Shown piece after piece: positions 10,518 through 21,658 of a stretch of DNA of 64,000 nt (positions are counted from its first letter, which is position 1; the number at the start of each line of letters is the position of its first letter). The DNA is from Vishniacozyma victoriae. Its lineage: Eukaryota > Basidiomycota > Tremellomycetes > Tremellales > Bulleribasidiaceae. A model generated the notes under the pieces. That model saw nothing but the letters and a program-made list of their open reading frames with translations. It made no database searches and was not told the origin of the DNA. Both the position numbers and the translations under genes were made by a program. The stretch covers positions 134,001 through 198,000 of the forward strand of contig JADPYG010000089.1 in NCBI GenBank assembly GCA_017654735.1, read 5' to 3'.

Positions 10518-12020
10518 CTACTCAATATGGCATAGCTTGCTCCTGACTGGTACGTTATGATCACTGGGCTCTGGGAATCCAGACACCTTGACTCCCTTCC
10601 TGAACAAAACACAATGGGTCGATCCTCCAAAGTGGAACATTCTGCCAATCAGTCTCAACCTTCTTGACGCTACTCGTGGACCTACCCAAGCTCTTGACCC
10701 TTCTTGACATGCTGACCTTCCTTGACTGTAATATCACAAGTTGATACTTCCGTCATCCCAATACCGATAACGGCAATCATTCCAATCTTGGGATTATCAC
10801 TTTCAATAAACATGATTGCCCTCGTAGCGATTGCCGACAAGTATTCTTGCGAAGTCGTTTGTCCACTTGTACCGTCGCTCTCTTCACTTGTAAAGTTCTC
10901 GTATAGTGGTTCAGAAAAGTATGTTCCCGGTACGACGTATGCCTTTTTGACAGTACCAGCGACGGGACAGTGCCATCGATGATAGGATAAAGCCGACAGG
11001 AAAGCTTGATAGATCGTACCACCTACAAAGTCGTTAGAGAGGTCATCGAAAGCGAGCATGTCCTTGACGGAATAAGGTTGACCCTTGATCCAGAATTGTT
11101 CTCGTTCTTTGGTATCATAGGCGACTTTATAGACTTTCGATTCACAAGCGTTTACAATGACATTATCGTCGTCGGCACCGGCGACTGGTCGCATACCATC
11201 CTCCCACCTGAATTGACGAGTAAAGAAGTCGTCCCATGATTTGTACCCGTAATGTTTAGCGGATGGATCGCAGTGAAACATTTGCTCGAAAGTGTAGGAA
11301 GTACCACCGGCCGCATTGGCGACCTCTTCAAGGGCCTTGACTCCGTGAGGTGAGAACCATGATTCATTGTCGGTACCTAGAACTTCGGCGGACTCGGGGG
11401 AAGAAAGGTATTCTCCCCAAACATCTAGAACCTCTTTGAGCTGATTGTCAGTCGAACATCGTTGTTGAAAGGAGATGACGTACAAGTTTGTTGACTTTTG
11501 GATCCTGAAAGGCAGTGAAACCAGCCTTGGTAGCCATTGGCCAATCGAGAATAGCACACACTGGTACACCAACAATCCCGACTGAATGTCCAGCATCAGT
11601 CCACCTAGGCGCAGTAGACAACACATGATTGATAAGGACGAGTAAATGATCAAAGTCCCTAACCGTCTGGTATGTGTTGGAAGGATCATAAAGGTACGGC
11701 TTAGAGGTGGGGACCTATCTATCAGGTCACGCAAGGAGTTTGCAAACGTACCTCGGCAAACATGCTACCAAATAACATGCTCAATCTTGTATCCTTCTTG
11801 ACCTCTTCTTCGAACTTCTTGATTGCCGGATGGATTGATTTGGGGTGCTTGTCGACATGTTCAATAGTGTCGTTTAGGAATTTATGGTGATGTCGTTTAT
11901 CTTGGGATAACCAGTCTCCTGTCTGTTTATCAGCCAAGCCGGCCAGTAACGTGTGAAGGGCAGACCTACTCGGGGCACATGGTGCTCATCCGGCACACTC
12001 TTATCTCTTGCGTCTGACAT
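10518..12020 (-). CDS. Phosphatidylserine-decarboxylase-like enzyme of the PsiD/PSDC class
   Basis: This is a pyruvoyl-dependent amino-acid-type decarboxylase. Exon 1 encodes MSDARDKSVPDEHHVPR; an intron ending GCTGATAAACAG joins TGDWLSQDKRHHHKFL. The N-terminal half (for example HPAIKKFEEEVKKDTRLSML, and WPMATKAGF with FQDPKVN) is the PSDC domain found in soluble fungal decarboxylases such as PsiD rather than in mitochondrial or Golgi PSDs. The C-terminal half is the PSD fold: YGYKSWDDFFTRQF, YHRWHCPVAGTV, and after the last intron (about 10684-10638) FHFGGST, where the self-cleaving serine gives the pyruvoyl group. No signal peptide or membrane helix is seen. Whether it acts on phosphatidylserine, tryptophan or another amino acid cannot be told from sequence. 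It diverges from the CitE-like gene on the other side. Confidence 0.85.
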
Positions 12021-12358
12021 TGATATTAGTGAGGAAGAAGAATGTTGCTTACCAGAGATTATATACTAGTATGGTGAGCTGGAAATAGGTATCGACGTCA
12101 TCAATTTAACGACCGTCTAGTCTATCAATACATTCCTATCCTACACAGCGTGTTCCATGGGCTATTATAGAAGACGCAGTTCATAGGCACGGAGAGGATG
12201 ACGATGAGGATCAGAGTGGGTATGCACATGCGTTAAGGCTTCCATATAGTCATGTACGCAAGTCATACAGGTGGGGGGGGTCAAGCGTTTCAGCAACCGG
12301 CTAAAGCCGGCTTTACGAGGTGAAATCAACTGTAATCTCGGTCTCTTCAACAGCAACC
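12021..12358. promoter_or_regulatory. Divergent promoter between the PSD-like and CitE-like genes
   Basis: 338 bp between two divergent starts. It contains a G9 run near 12273 and a short inverted repeat (CCGGCTAAAGCCGG, about 12298-12311) that could form a hairpin in the CitE-like 5' leader. Nothing else was recognised. Confidence 0.4.
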
Positions 12359-13743
12359 ATGATAACTCATCCAGGCCTATGCCGAAGATGCAATCCCATC
12401 TCCCTCAAGAGGGGACTATCAACAACCGCGTTCCCTGCGGTACGACTCCGCCGAGCGATGCTCTACGTCCCAGGCTCCAATCCTAGGATGTTGGAGAAAT
12501 CATTCGCCTCGCCCGCCGATAGTATATGTTACGACCTCGAGGATGCTGTTGCCCCAGGAAAGAAAGTGGAAGCGCGCCGGATGGTCTGTGAGCTGCTGGA
12601 TGTGAGTATCGAATTTATATGCTCTGAAGGCAGCTGATGGTAGGGCGAACGGAAAGCTGGAGGGGAAATTATGGCGAGGGTTAATGCTATTGGCACTGAG
12701 TTCGTAGAGAGCGATGTTGATGACATCGTACGTACCCTCAATCAATATATTTTGATCAGGAAGAATTGATGATAGCTTCGAACTCGAAATATCCAAGCGA
12801 TAGCCCTACCCAAATCCACGACTCCAGATCATATAGAATGGCTAGTATCCCGTATAGAACGTTTATCCCCACCTCATAAATTAAGGGGTAAGGAAGAAGG
12901 AATAAAGATTATAGCTATGATTGAGAATGCCAAGGGCATGGTCAATATTGAGAACATAGCAAGGGCGGGGGAAGGGTATCTTGATGGATTACTTGTATGG
13001 TCCCCCATCTCTATGTTGTCATAAGCTGAATAGTAGTTTGCAGCTGAAGATTGTTCGTACGGATGACAGAATGGGGCTGAAGATAGATTGTGCGGACCTC
13101 GGTCTAACGAGAACACCGGGACGGACTGAATTACTTTATCCCCGCTCAAAGCTTGTGACTACAGCCAAAGCTTTCGGACTACAAGCTATTGATCTGGTAC
13201 GTCCCAGAATAATGGAGTTGATGTCAGGTATGTGTGAATTACAAAGATCAAGAATCATTACGATTAGAAAGTGAAGAAGGGCATAGGTTGGGGTTTGACG
13301 GGAAAGTAAGTCCCCCTTTACGCACCTAGGTGCTCGTAGGTGCCAGGGAGGAACCAGAGAGGAAGGAAGGAGCTGATGAAATAGCAAGCTATCCATCCTA
13401 ATCAAATTGAAACTATTCATGCGGCTTTCGCCCCGAATTTCAAAGGTCAGCACCCATTTCTCGTCATTCATACGTCGAGAGAGATAAAGGATGATGCTGA
13501 TGGTAGATATCCTCAAAGCGGCCCGAATAGTATTCTCATTTGAACATCATGATAAGCTCGGTACGGGGGCTTATGAGTTGGATGGAGCTATGATTGATGC
13601 TCCCGTTTATAAACAGGTATGCCCCTTTTATCGAGGTTTGGTAAGAGAAAGCAGAGGAAGGCTGACGATAGGCTTTGAAAGTGATTGTAAAAGCTAGATC
13701 TGCTGGTTTGATCATTCCGGAAGTAAGTATTAATGATATCTAA
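12359..13743 (+). CDS. Mitochondrial CitE/HpcH-type lyase (CLYBL-like)
   Basis: This is a member of the citrate-lyase-beta/malyl-CoA family; the animal homologue CLYBL is a mitochondrial citramalyl-CoA lyase. The N-terminus (MITHPGLCRRCNPISLKRG, then RLRRA) is basic and hydroxylated like a mitochondrial presequence. Family motifs in order: MLYVPGSNPRMLEKS, SICYDLEDAVAPGKK, ARVNAIGTEF, ALPKSTTPDHIEWL, IIAMIENAKGMVNI (acidic metal ligand region), FAAEDYCADLGLTRT, GFDGKQAIHPNQIETIHAAF and GTGAYELDGAMID. About eight short introns interrupt it. The start is the ATG at 12359; no ATG lies upstream in frame. I end it at TAA 13741-13743 (KARSAGLIIPEVSINDI). A longer end made by splicing to 13811 would merely read the antisense of the neighbouring transporter's last exon. 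Confidence 0.85.
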
Positions 13744-13806
13744 TGGCATGATGTTCATGCGTGCTATGTATGCTATGAGATAATCTTCTAAAACTGATTT
13801 GATCAA

Positions 13807-15806
13807 TTAGGTTTTTACGGTAAAACTACATTTCGCTCGTATACGTCGTCCTACCAATTAGCATCGCCTCTATCATAAACGAACAAAGACGACGTACCGT
13901 AGACGTAAAACAAGAATGGAACAGGAGTCAAGGCTAATCCGAGGAAAGCAAATACCCTACCATATCAGCGTCAGCGCATGTATGTTGAAAAGGAGAGAAC
14001 ATACGATCCAGCCCATTCTGATCCTAAGTTTTCGTACATGGTCGAGTAGGCTAATATTACTAATCCCGAAATCCCATATCGAGTTAGAGTAACACTTGCA
14101 AGCTGCTCATTAGTCCTTGTACCTTCTATCGAGGGATAAATGGACCCACGGCTGAAGCTGCATATGGACCATATGCGTCCATTAGGTATTGATATGATCC
14201 TTGAAAGATCGCTAGTAGACCGAAACCGAATGGGATCCCGCTGCTCATTAGACCTTTCCATTCTAAACCTAGGGAGGAGGTGAGCAAGAGAAACACACCT
14301 CATCATTGTTAACCAGATTGAATATTTCGGATCGGATGTCCATGCGAACCTACCATTCAGCATGGCCGTCGGACATGAAGGAGGGACGTACCAGAATAGC
14401 CCAGCGGGAAATAATACACTTGAAATCATTACTAACCAATCAGCCCAAATTCTCCTGACCCTCGGATGCTCTCAATTTCGGAAGCGGATTCTCGAGATCT
14501 CCGCCCTGGACTTACAAGGGATCAACCTCTCTTCAGGTTCAATACCACCCCTCTTCCCTTCCCCCGCATCTTTCCATAATCTCCTATATCTTCCAAAATG
14601 CCATATGGTTAGACCGAACAGTAAAAAGAACCCGACCATGACGGGTATGAAAGTTAGGCCTGTTTGAGTTGGAGTGAGGGATTTGGAGGTGAAGACTATT
14701 GGGTAGGAATTGAATAGACCGTATAGGCATGTGTAGACCACTACGAGTCAGCGACTTAGCAAGCACAGCGAGCTAAGGAGTGGAACGAGCGAGCGGTATT
14801 GATCGGAAGAGGTATGTGGTTGAATGGAGTGGAGATAAGAAAGGAAGACTCACCTGTCAAATAGATCGAGAAGAAGGCCAAGATCGGTTCTTTGACCAAC
14901 ATGATGAACGGCCTCTTTAGATTCCTCTGTAACGCAACTCCAAAACTCTCATCTTCAATCTCTGCTTTCCACCTATTTCCCTTCTCCCCACTTGATCCAT
15001 TGGCACTTAATCGTCTCCAAGCCATAGCTTTATATTTCAATAAACTCCCCGGTAAAGTCTCTGGCATACATCCTACCACTAGCAAAAACGAAAATCCATT
15101 CCAGATGGCAGTAATCCAATAACACCACCTCCATCCTAGGTAACTTTCGGCAATATAACTTCCTATGATTGGACCTAGGATTGGACCGACAAATCCTGTT
15201 GTCGTAAATAGTGGTAGGCCTAGTGTTCTGAATACGGGGTTTCCTATATCATTTAATGATCCTCCTGCGTTCGATAATGGGGCGGCGGAGAAGAATCCTG
15301 CGAATAGCCTTAATATTATTAATGCGGGAAGGTTGGGGGCTAGGGCACATCCGATTTCGAATAATGTAGCGAGGAGGATCGTACCGGTATATACAGGGAG
15401 TCGTCCATATACTACCATCAGCTCCAACCCTACTCGATTAAAACATACGTTCAGATAAAGGTGCAAAAGGCATAGCACCCAATCCAACTCCAACGACAAA
15501 AGCACCAGTAGTAGCCACTCCGCCTATCGTATTCCCCTCCTTCCCAAATTCCGCTAAAGCCCCAGTAGAAGCAGCGGATGAAATACTACTTGCAAAAGTA
15601 AGACTTAACGTCAAGAACGTCAATTGACCAATAACCCATGCTTTATACGCTTGAGACCAGTTTTGGGGGTTTGATGGATCTTCGGGAATGAAAGCGACGT
15701 ATGGTCCGGGTTTATGTTCTTCTGGGAAGTCGAGAGGAGTCGAGTCGGTTATATGGGACGGAGGTGGGGTAGAGCGGAAAGTCCGGTATTGTCGAAGGAC
15801 CTGCAT
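13807..15806 (-). CDS. MFS transporter, DHA1 (drug/polyamine) type
   Basis: Predicted 12-helix plasma-membrane exporter related to the fungal Flr1/Tpo/Caf5 drug-proton antiporters. The hydrophilic N-terminus ends DPSNPQNWSQAYKAWVI, the classic entry to helix 1 in this family. VYGRLPVYTGTILL (motif A), FFSAAPLSNAGGSLNDI, ESYLGWRWCYWITAI (motif C region) and MPETLPGSLLKYKA follow; the second half has GLTFIPVM, PEERLIP, FAWTSDPKYS, SSGIPFGFG, DAYGPYAAS and a cytosolic tail YGRRIRAKCSFTVKT. The frame first looked broken near 14270, but an intron 14244-14298 (donor GTGTGT, acceptor AATGAG) restores a perfect match to SGIPFGFG, so I read the gene as intact. It converges on the CitE-like gene with only 63 bp between the two stops. 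Substrate unknown. Confidence 0.85.
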
Positions 15807-16362
15807 TCTCGTTTTACGGGTGATGTAGGTCCTGACACTAGTCCTTGATGGTGCGATGGGTATAAATAAGTTATCGATCCGAATCTGACGTGACTTTATA
15901 GCGATATATCGTGAACCGCTCCATCGGCTGAATTTGTCTTATCACGGCTAAACCTCCTGAGAAAGCTTCTTGATGCTTCCCAATCGTCCGATATCTAGCT
16001 AGACAAGCGAGTCCGTCAAAGTATGTCGGTGAGTAAGATGTATAAGCATTCGCATCTCTCCGATTGATATCTTTAACTTGATGCCTATCTTAGGCTTAAA
16101 GCTGATTCATCCGAAATCTTACGGCCGAGTCGCCGAGTTCTCAAGGCACTATATTATCCGAGATCTATGCGAAGACTGGAATCTTTCTATAGTCTCATTG
16201 TCACACCATGAGGAGGATTATAGATGATGCTCAAATGGCACATCCAAAGATGCATATGTATCTACCCTTTGATCTATTATATACATCCCCGCCGCTGTGA
16301 TCCCACTTCTCTCCATGTAGCCTCAATCTCTACGCATTTGACCCATTCACCAGCTCGAGAAG
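15807..16362. other. 556-bp intergenic region upstream of the DHA1 transporter
   Basis: Promoter of the minus-strand transporter and 3' flank of the minus-strand WD40 gene. It is AT-rich in the middle; no gene, repeat or RNA was recognised. Confidence 0.4.
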
Positions 16363-18009
16363 CTACTCGCCAGTCTGCCATAGTCCATAGCTCTTTCCAG
16401 GATTCGTCTGCCATAATCGTATCGTTCCTGATCATCAGCCATTGTCCAAGTAAATCGATCAACTCGTTTGCGTCTATCGACGTAAGACATGGAAATACTC
16501 ACCATCCTCACTACCAGAAGCGTAAACCTCTCCATCAGGACTATAACTAGCACAAAGTACAGGTCCATGATGTCCTTTATAAACTTCCTTTTCTTTACCT
16601 GAATCAAGATCGTAGACTCGGACCCAGGGATCATTTGTTGATCCAGCAATGAACCTATCTCGGAGGAATGGGTGGAGGGATGCTGAAGTGACTGGGTGGG
16701 GGAGCTCGATAGACACTGGGGGGTGTTGCCTGGGGGTCAGCTCTGATTTTCTCTCATCTTCTCCTCATTTCCTCATTGACTCTACCTCTCTTCTCCTCTA
16801 ACCCCCTTCTCCTCGTATCCCACCCTCTGTGTACATCTTATACTAGCTGCTTGTCCCTATTCCTCATTCTTTGTCCTCTCCTCTTCGCCGGGAAACCAAG
16901 ACCCTAGTAGAGCGAGAATGAAGGGACATACCGTAGGATATCCAAGAAATGAATTTTACTACCCGAAGTAACACTCAACGTCCCCCCACCATGCGCAAGT
17001 TCCATACTACTAATAGGCGCCCCAAGGTCCATCTCAGCAGTCATCCCAAGTGTCCTAAGATCCCACCATCTGTTATTAGCTCCTTCCCGCGTAAAGAAGG
17101 CGGGCGTACCTGACGAAACCATCTTCTGAAGCTGATACTCCAGTTGTCCCCGACTGCCCTTCATCCCATACTAATGATTTGATATTCCCATCGGTACTTT
17201 TCCCATCCGCCCTGTTTCCTAGGACTAGGGGTTCGGCGTCTGGTCTACCTAGGTCAAAGAGACGGATCTTTTTCTCGTGTCCTCCCTTTTTATTAGCTTG
17301 AATCAAGAGATAGAGGGGGACTTACGGTGAGTAGGTATTGGGGTTGTGATTGTGGACTTAGAGCGACTGAGCGGACGATATGATTATGTTGGAATGTATG
17401 TAATGCTTCTCCCGATGCGGTATCCCAGATCTTCCTGCGTTGTTAGCTACTGGATCTACAATGACCTCAACCATGCAGAAGAGGAAGATGACTTACGCTG
17501 AGAAATCGGCACTACCGGTCACTGCCCTCGAGGCGTCCAAAGACAACTTTGTAGACCACACTGCTCCCTTGTGTCCTGACATCAGTACCGTTCCATCATA
17601 AATCCCGAGATATGGACATACCAAGGAAAGTCCCAATCCAATCTCCAATCCAACTCCTCAACATTGGATTCCCATCTTTACAAGCCGATATCAAATGATA
17701 AGTCCCGTCGTCAAGGCTTTCATCAGCTCCTCTCAATCTTCGAGTTAGTTGAATGGAGCATGAAGCTTACATATTTGAGAACTGTAAATGTACAACCGGC
17801 CTTGTATGGCCTGAACATAGTAGAGGTTGGACTTTGACTGGGGCACCTCCTGGAGTCTGAGCTGGTGTAGGAGCGAGGTTTCGACTTGGAGGTCTGCCGC
17901 CTCCGAGTCCTAGGTGTTGATTCGATTGTGATGATCCTTGTTGTTGGTTGTAGTATGGTTCTGGGGTTCTGGAATGAGATCCACCACCTCCTCCTGCGTT
18001 ATATGACAT
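16363..18009 (-). CDS. WD40 protein STRAP/Unrip homologue
   Basis: A seven-bladed WD40 propeller protein. After a Gly/Gln/Pro-rich N-terminus (MSYNAGGGGGSHSRT to about residue 55) the first blade PLLCSGHTRPVVHLQFS and the second, with ISACKDGNPMLR and GDWIGTFLGHKGAVW, are diagnostic of STRAP/Unrip, followed by VTGSADFSAKIWD, HNHIVRSV, EKKIRLFDLG, WWDLRTLG, VSIELPHPVTSASL and a last blade GTIRLWQTNPGKSYGLWQ. About seven introns; the last exon is reached through an intron ending GCTGATGATCAG and stops at TAG 16363-16365. In animals Unrip belongs to the SMN-Gemin complex that loads Sm proteins on snRNAs and also binds TGF-beta receptors; here the first role is the likely one. It diverges from the gene of its probable client SmD1. 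Confidence 0.85.
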
Positions 18010-18350
18010 TGTATTTATTGTTTAATTTATTCTATGCTGTTTGATTGAAATTGATATTCGTTTCTCTGAGTCGTGATTTATTGATGATCGTTGAATTGAT
18101 TGTATGGTGTGTCTCTCTATATGTGTATGTATCGCCTGTACTTCCAGAGTCAGTGTCTAGTGGTAGGGGGTAAGGGGTAGAAGTAGATAGAGAAGGCATA
18201 AGTGATATAGATACAGTACGCGTTGATTCAGGAACGCCACATTCGAGTAATTACCGTATAGTTCCGATTAACACTCTACTTCTATTACTTACTGTGTACT
18301 TACAACACACACCTTATACCTAATACTCTCATCAGACTCCGTCTTTCAAA
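18010..18350. promoter_or_regulatory. Divergent promoter STRAP - SmD1
   Basis: 341 bp separate the ATG of the WD40 gene (minus) from the ATG of SmD1 (plus). It is AT-rich near the STRAP start, with a TATATGTGTATGT stretch about 18118. No third gene fits. Confidence 0.6.
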
Positions 18351-19214
18351 ATGAAGCTCGTCAGGTAGGTCTACATTCGATATGAAGGGTTTCTTTGGAG
18401 ATGGATGGAATTTGAATTGGAGAAATCGGTTGGGAAATGGAGAAGTATTCGAGGATTTGAGGTCGTGTGGATGGGCGTAAGAGCAAAGGATCAAGAATAG
18501 CAGATCAGACTACATGGGCCATCTCGGGAGGCTCGCTGGGAGGGAGGTACATTGAGGTATTACATGGGACTTGGATGGAAGTTGGAAGCGGAAAGGAGTG
18601 GATCTGGACGAAACAATGCGCGTAGAACACAACTAATCAAACAGGTTTTTGATGAAGCTCAACAACGAGACGGTCACGATCGAGTTGAAAAATGGTACCA
18701 TTATCCATGGAACCATCACTTGTGAGTACTCTGCATCAGAGGATGGGAATGAGCTGAACATGTCCTCTTCAATTTAATCAAATTACACTTAATTCAACCA
18801 CTTTCCTTTCCTTCCGTCAATCGCTATCAAATCACCTGTCAACCATCCCCGCACCGCCGCACCAATATCCCGTTCGAATCACTCGCTCTGCTCCTGATTC
18901 TCCACACAGCTGTCGACCAGCAAATGAACACCCACCTAAAATCAGTAAAACTCACCTTACGCTCATCATCCTCAACAACCCCAATCTCTCTCGACAGTAT
19001 AGCAATCCGAGGAAACAATGTCCGATATTACATCCTACCCGATTCCTTACCGCTCGATACATTATTAGTGGATGATGCACCACGGGCAAAGAAGAGGAAG
19101 GAGGCTGCTGCTCCTGGTGGAGGAGCTGCTAGGGGTAGAGGAGGACCTATGAGGGGCGGACCTATGCGTGGGGGACCTAGGGGACGGGGTGGACCTAGGG
19201 GAAGGGGATTCTAG
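18351..19214 (+). CDS. SMD1: Small nuclear ribonucleoprotein SmD1
   Basis: SmD1 is part of the seven-membered Sm ring on U1, U2, U4 and U5 snRNAs. There are three exons: 18351-18364 (MKLVR), 18645-18721 and 18910-19214, spliced in frame. The Sm1 motif runs [20 protein letters not shown] and the Sm2 motif is [20 protein letters not shown], as in all SmD1 proteins. The tail is an RG/GG-rich repeat ([23 protein letters not shown]), the substrate for symmetric arginine dimethylation read by SMN-type assembly factors. Length about 131 residues, close to yeast and human SmD1. Introns 1 and 2 (280 and 188 nt) are much longer than usual for this genome. The gene diverges from the STRAP/Unrip homologue. 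Confidence 0.96.
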
Positions 19215-19514
19215 GCGCTACGCTGTCAGGCGGTAGGCCGAGAGAGGGCAGTCTGAGTGTAGAGGCGGAATGAGAAAGGGCGAGAGAGATTGGAATTATA
19301 CTGGATAGGCCAATATGGACGGGTTGGGTTTCCTAGATCACGAAGAAGGCGCACTAAAATGGCCGACATGCATCACAATGTAATAGCAACAAGGTCTATG
19401 CGTCAAATCACCCCTACATACTAAATGAAATCGCACTCATCAAGCAGCAAGGAAAGGTCTAAACACGATACATCAGAAGTGAACGATCTAGACACCTCTA
19501 TATTCATTTATGAA
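19215..19514. other. 300-bp convergent 3' region
   Basis: Lies between the SmD1 stop and the stop of the minus-strand hydroxyacid dehydrogenase. It presumably holds both polyadenylation regions. Nothing else was seen. Confidence 0.5.
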
Positions 19515-21214
19515 CTAATACCCCTTCTTCCAATCAACCTTATTAATCGGTTCACCACCACTCCTAATCTGCTCCACGTTCGCAATCAACAAATCAGCAG
19601 CTTTATCAAGGTACCCCTCGACCCCACCACTCGTATGAGGAGTAATGATAACTCGGGGATGAGTAAAGAAAGGATGATTATCCGGTAATGGTTCTGGATC
19701 AGTCACGTCCAAAGCGATCGAGTCGAGACCTCCTTCAGCATCTAATGCTTCTATCAGGAGATCTGACGTTAGCCCTTTCCTTCTCAGGAGGATAAGGGAG
19801 TTTACCTGATGAAACTAGATCCCCTCGTCCAACATTCACGAATACAGCTCCATCCGGTAAGGCAGCTATCATCAGTCTTAGTCCGACGAGGGGACATACC
19901 AAGATGTTCAGCTTTCAAGAGGTGGGTGGTAGCAGGCGTAGAAGGTAAGCTGGCGACTAAGATATCACATCGTCCGAGGAATTTCTTGAATGAACGAGCG
20001 TCTGTTGTAGAGTACCAGTCTGTAGGTAGGGATCCGTCGACATCACCAGTTCCTGGAACGATGTACTTTTATCAGCGCCCGTCTGATTCATTCACTGAGG
20101 ATATTGAGGGGACTCACACCTTCATCGGATTTACGTTGACCTGATGAATTGGCGGCTATGATGGTAACGTTGAATGCCTTGAGGAGTCGTGCGGCTTCAC
20201 GTCCAATATGTCCGTATCCCTATCATCAGCTTTTCGTCCTTGCTCCCTTTTCGGCTCTGCACTTTTGTCTTCCTTCTCTCCATATGACTGTACGGAGAGA
20301 AAGGAGAAAAGGCTGTGAAGGACTTACCAAGAAACCAGCAGTTTTACCATATAACGATTTCGAGCCTAGTGCCGCACTTGGCTTCCCATGAGGATGGACT
20401 TTTTTGTAAAGGTCCTCTCGAGATGGCCATTTTGCTGTGGACTAAATATCAGCTCTACGTTATCCGCGGAGGGGAGACAGAGAGTGAGTGGATCGATGAA
20501 GGAGGAAGAGCGAAAGGGAAGGAGGAAGAAGGACATACTCGTAAGAGATCGAATTGAATTTGATGATACATGTAAACTATCATCAGCTCTATATCACGAT
20601 AAAGAGGAAGGAACAAGGTGGAATGGGTACATACGGTTGATGACCTGAGAAACGATATATTGGGGTATACTGTATACGTGGATACCTATCATCAGCACCC
20701 GCACCCATTCTGTTGTGAAATGAGATAAGATGAAGATTGAGGCATACCTGATGCATTACAGACTGCGAGTTGTTCTTGGGCTTTCTTTGTATTTAGGACT
20801 TTATCCTTCAACACCTGATTTGCACCAGCTGTTTGTCAGCGCTGAATCGTTCTATCTCGGCTGTTATTAACATGGGGCTCTTCCCGACAAGTGGTATAGG
20901 AGTACATTTGTGAAGAGAAGAATGGACTTACCAGAGACCAGCTGCAGTAACCTAGCTTTAGGTACATCCTCAATCTTCTCCACTACACCCGGAAAAGCCC
21001 CTGTTCCAGTAAACCAAACTTCCCCCTCTCCCAACACTTTCTTATCTTTAGATAGATCCCCATCTGGATAGTAATGGATATTCGGGAAATGTAAATGAAG
21101 TTTCTCAAGAGTTGGATCAGTGAGGGGGATAGTGATTACCAATGTTTGGAGCATGTAGCGGTCGGGGACTTTTGGTTTTGGGTATGATTCGATTCGAGAT
21201 TCGTGGCGTGTCAT
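19515..21214 (-). CDS. NAD(P)-dependent D-2-hydroxyacid dehydrogenase
   Basis: Reduces a 2-oxo acid such as glyoxylate or hydroxypyruvate to the D-hydroxy acid (family function; the actual substrate is unknown). The first exon gives LVITIPLTDPTLEKLHLHFP and GEVWFTGTGAF, the usual N-terminal catalytic-domain strands. Later exons give SIPQYIVSQVINMFHQIQFD, the nucleotide-binding turn FLGYGHIGREAARLLKAF (GxGxxG), LVASLPSTPATTHLLK, VFVNVGRGDLV with the catalytic arginine, IALDVTDPEPLP with the glutamate region, and IITPHTSGG with the catalytic histidine. About eight short introns. Start at ATG 21214 is tentative; ATG 21154 (MLQTLVITIP) is equally plausible and closer to family length. The stop is TAA or TAG at the 19515 end after VDWKKGY. 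Confidence 0.87.
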
Positions 21215-21658
21215 TGTTAAGTCTAGATAGAGTGTTGGGATTGACATCTAACCTTTGAAGAGGGGAGGGTTTGATGATTGACAGTGATAGATAGACACTG
21301 GCGTCATTGATCGTCAGCCTTGAATGGTTCTTTTTCGGAGATGACCGAGATGACCGATTCCAATGCATATATGGGGGTAGTTCATCCATCGTCCTCACTA
21401 GTTTACCATGACTACGATAAATCACATGCTGTGTGTCTTGAGTCACCTGAGGTATCCCCAAACGTAAGACCAGTCTGGATACCAGGAACACATAATCCAT
21501 CACTAAGCGATTGTCACCAGAAGACTCGAATTCTGCGATGAGAACGGGGAATTCGAATTATTTATATTCATGCTTCTGCCTACTCCTATTACTCGACTCG
21601 TTATTTTGCTTGATGCTACATTATATACAACGTTAACCACAACCAATCCTTCGTAAGA
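21215..21658. other. 444-bp intergenic region
   Basis: Promoter of the hydroxyacid dehydrogenase and 3' flank of the TauD-like gene, both on the minus strand. No further gene was recognised. Confidence 0.4.

Noticed and set aside
13811..13861. Extra last exon for the CitE-like gene (frame VFTVKLHFARIRR)
   Set aside because: It is the exact antisense of the last exon of the convergent DHA1 transporter, whose family tail is clear; TAA at 13741-13743 is the simpler end.
14244..14298. Frameshift in the DHA1 transporter
   Set aside because: A 55-nt intron with GT donor and an AATGAG acceptor restores the family string SGIPFGFG, so no break is needed.
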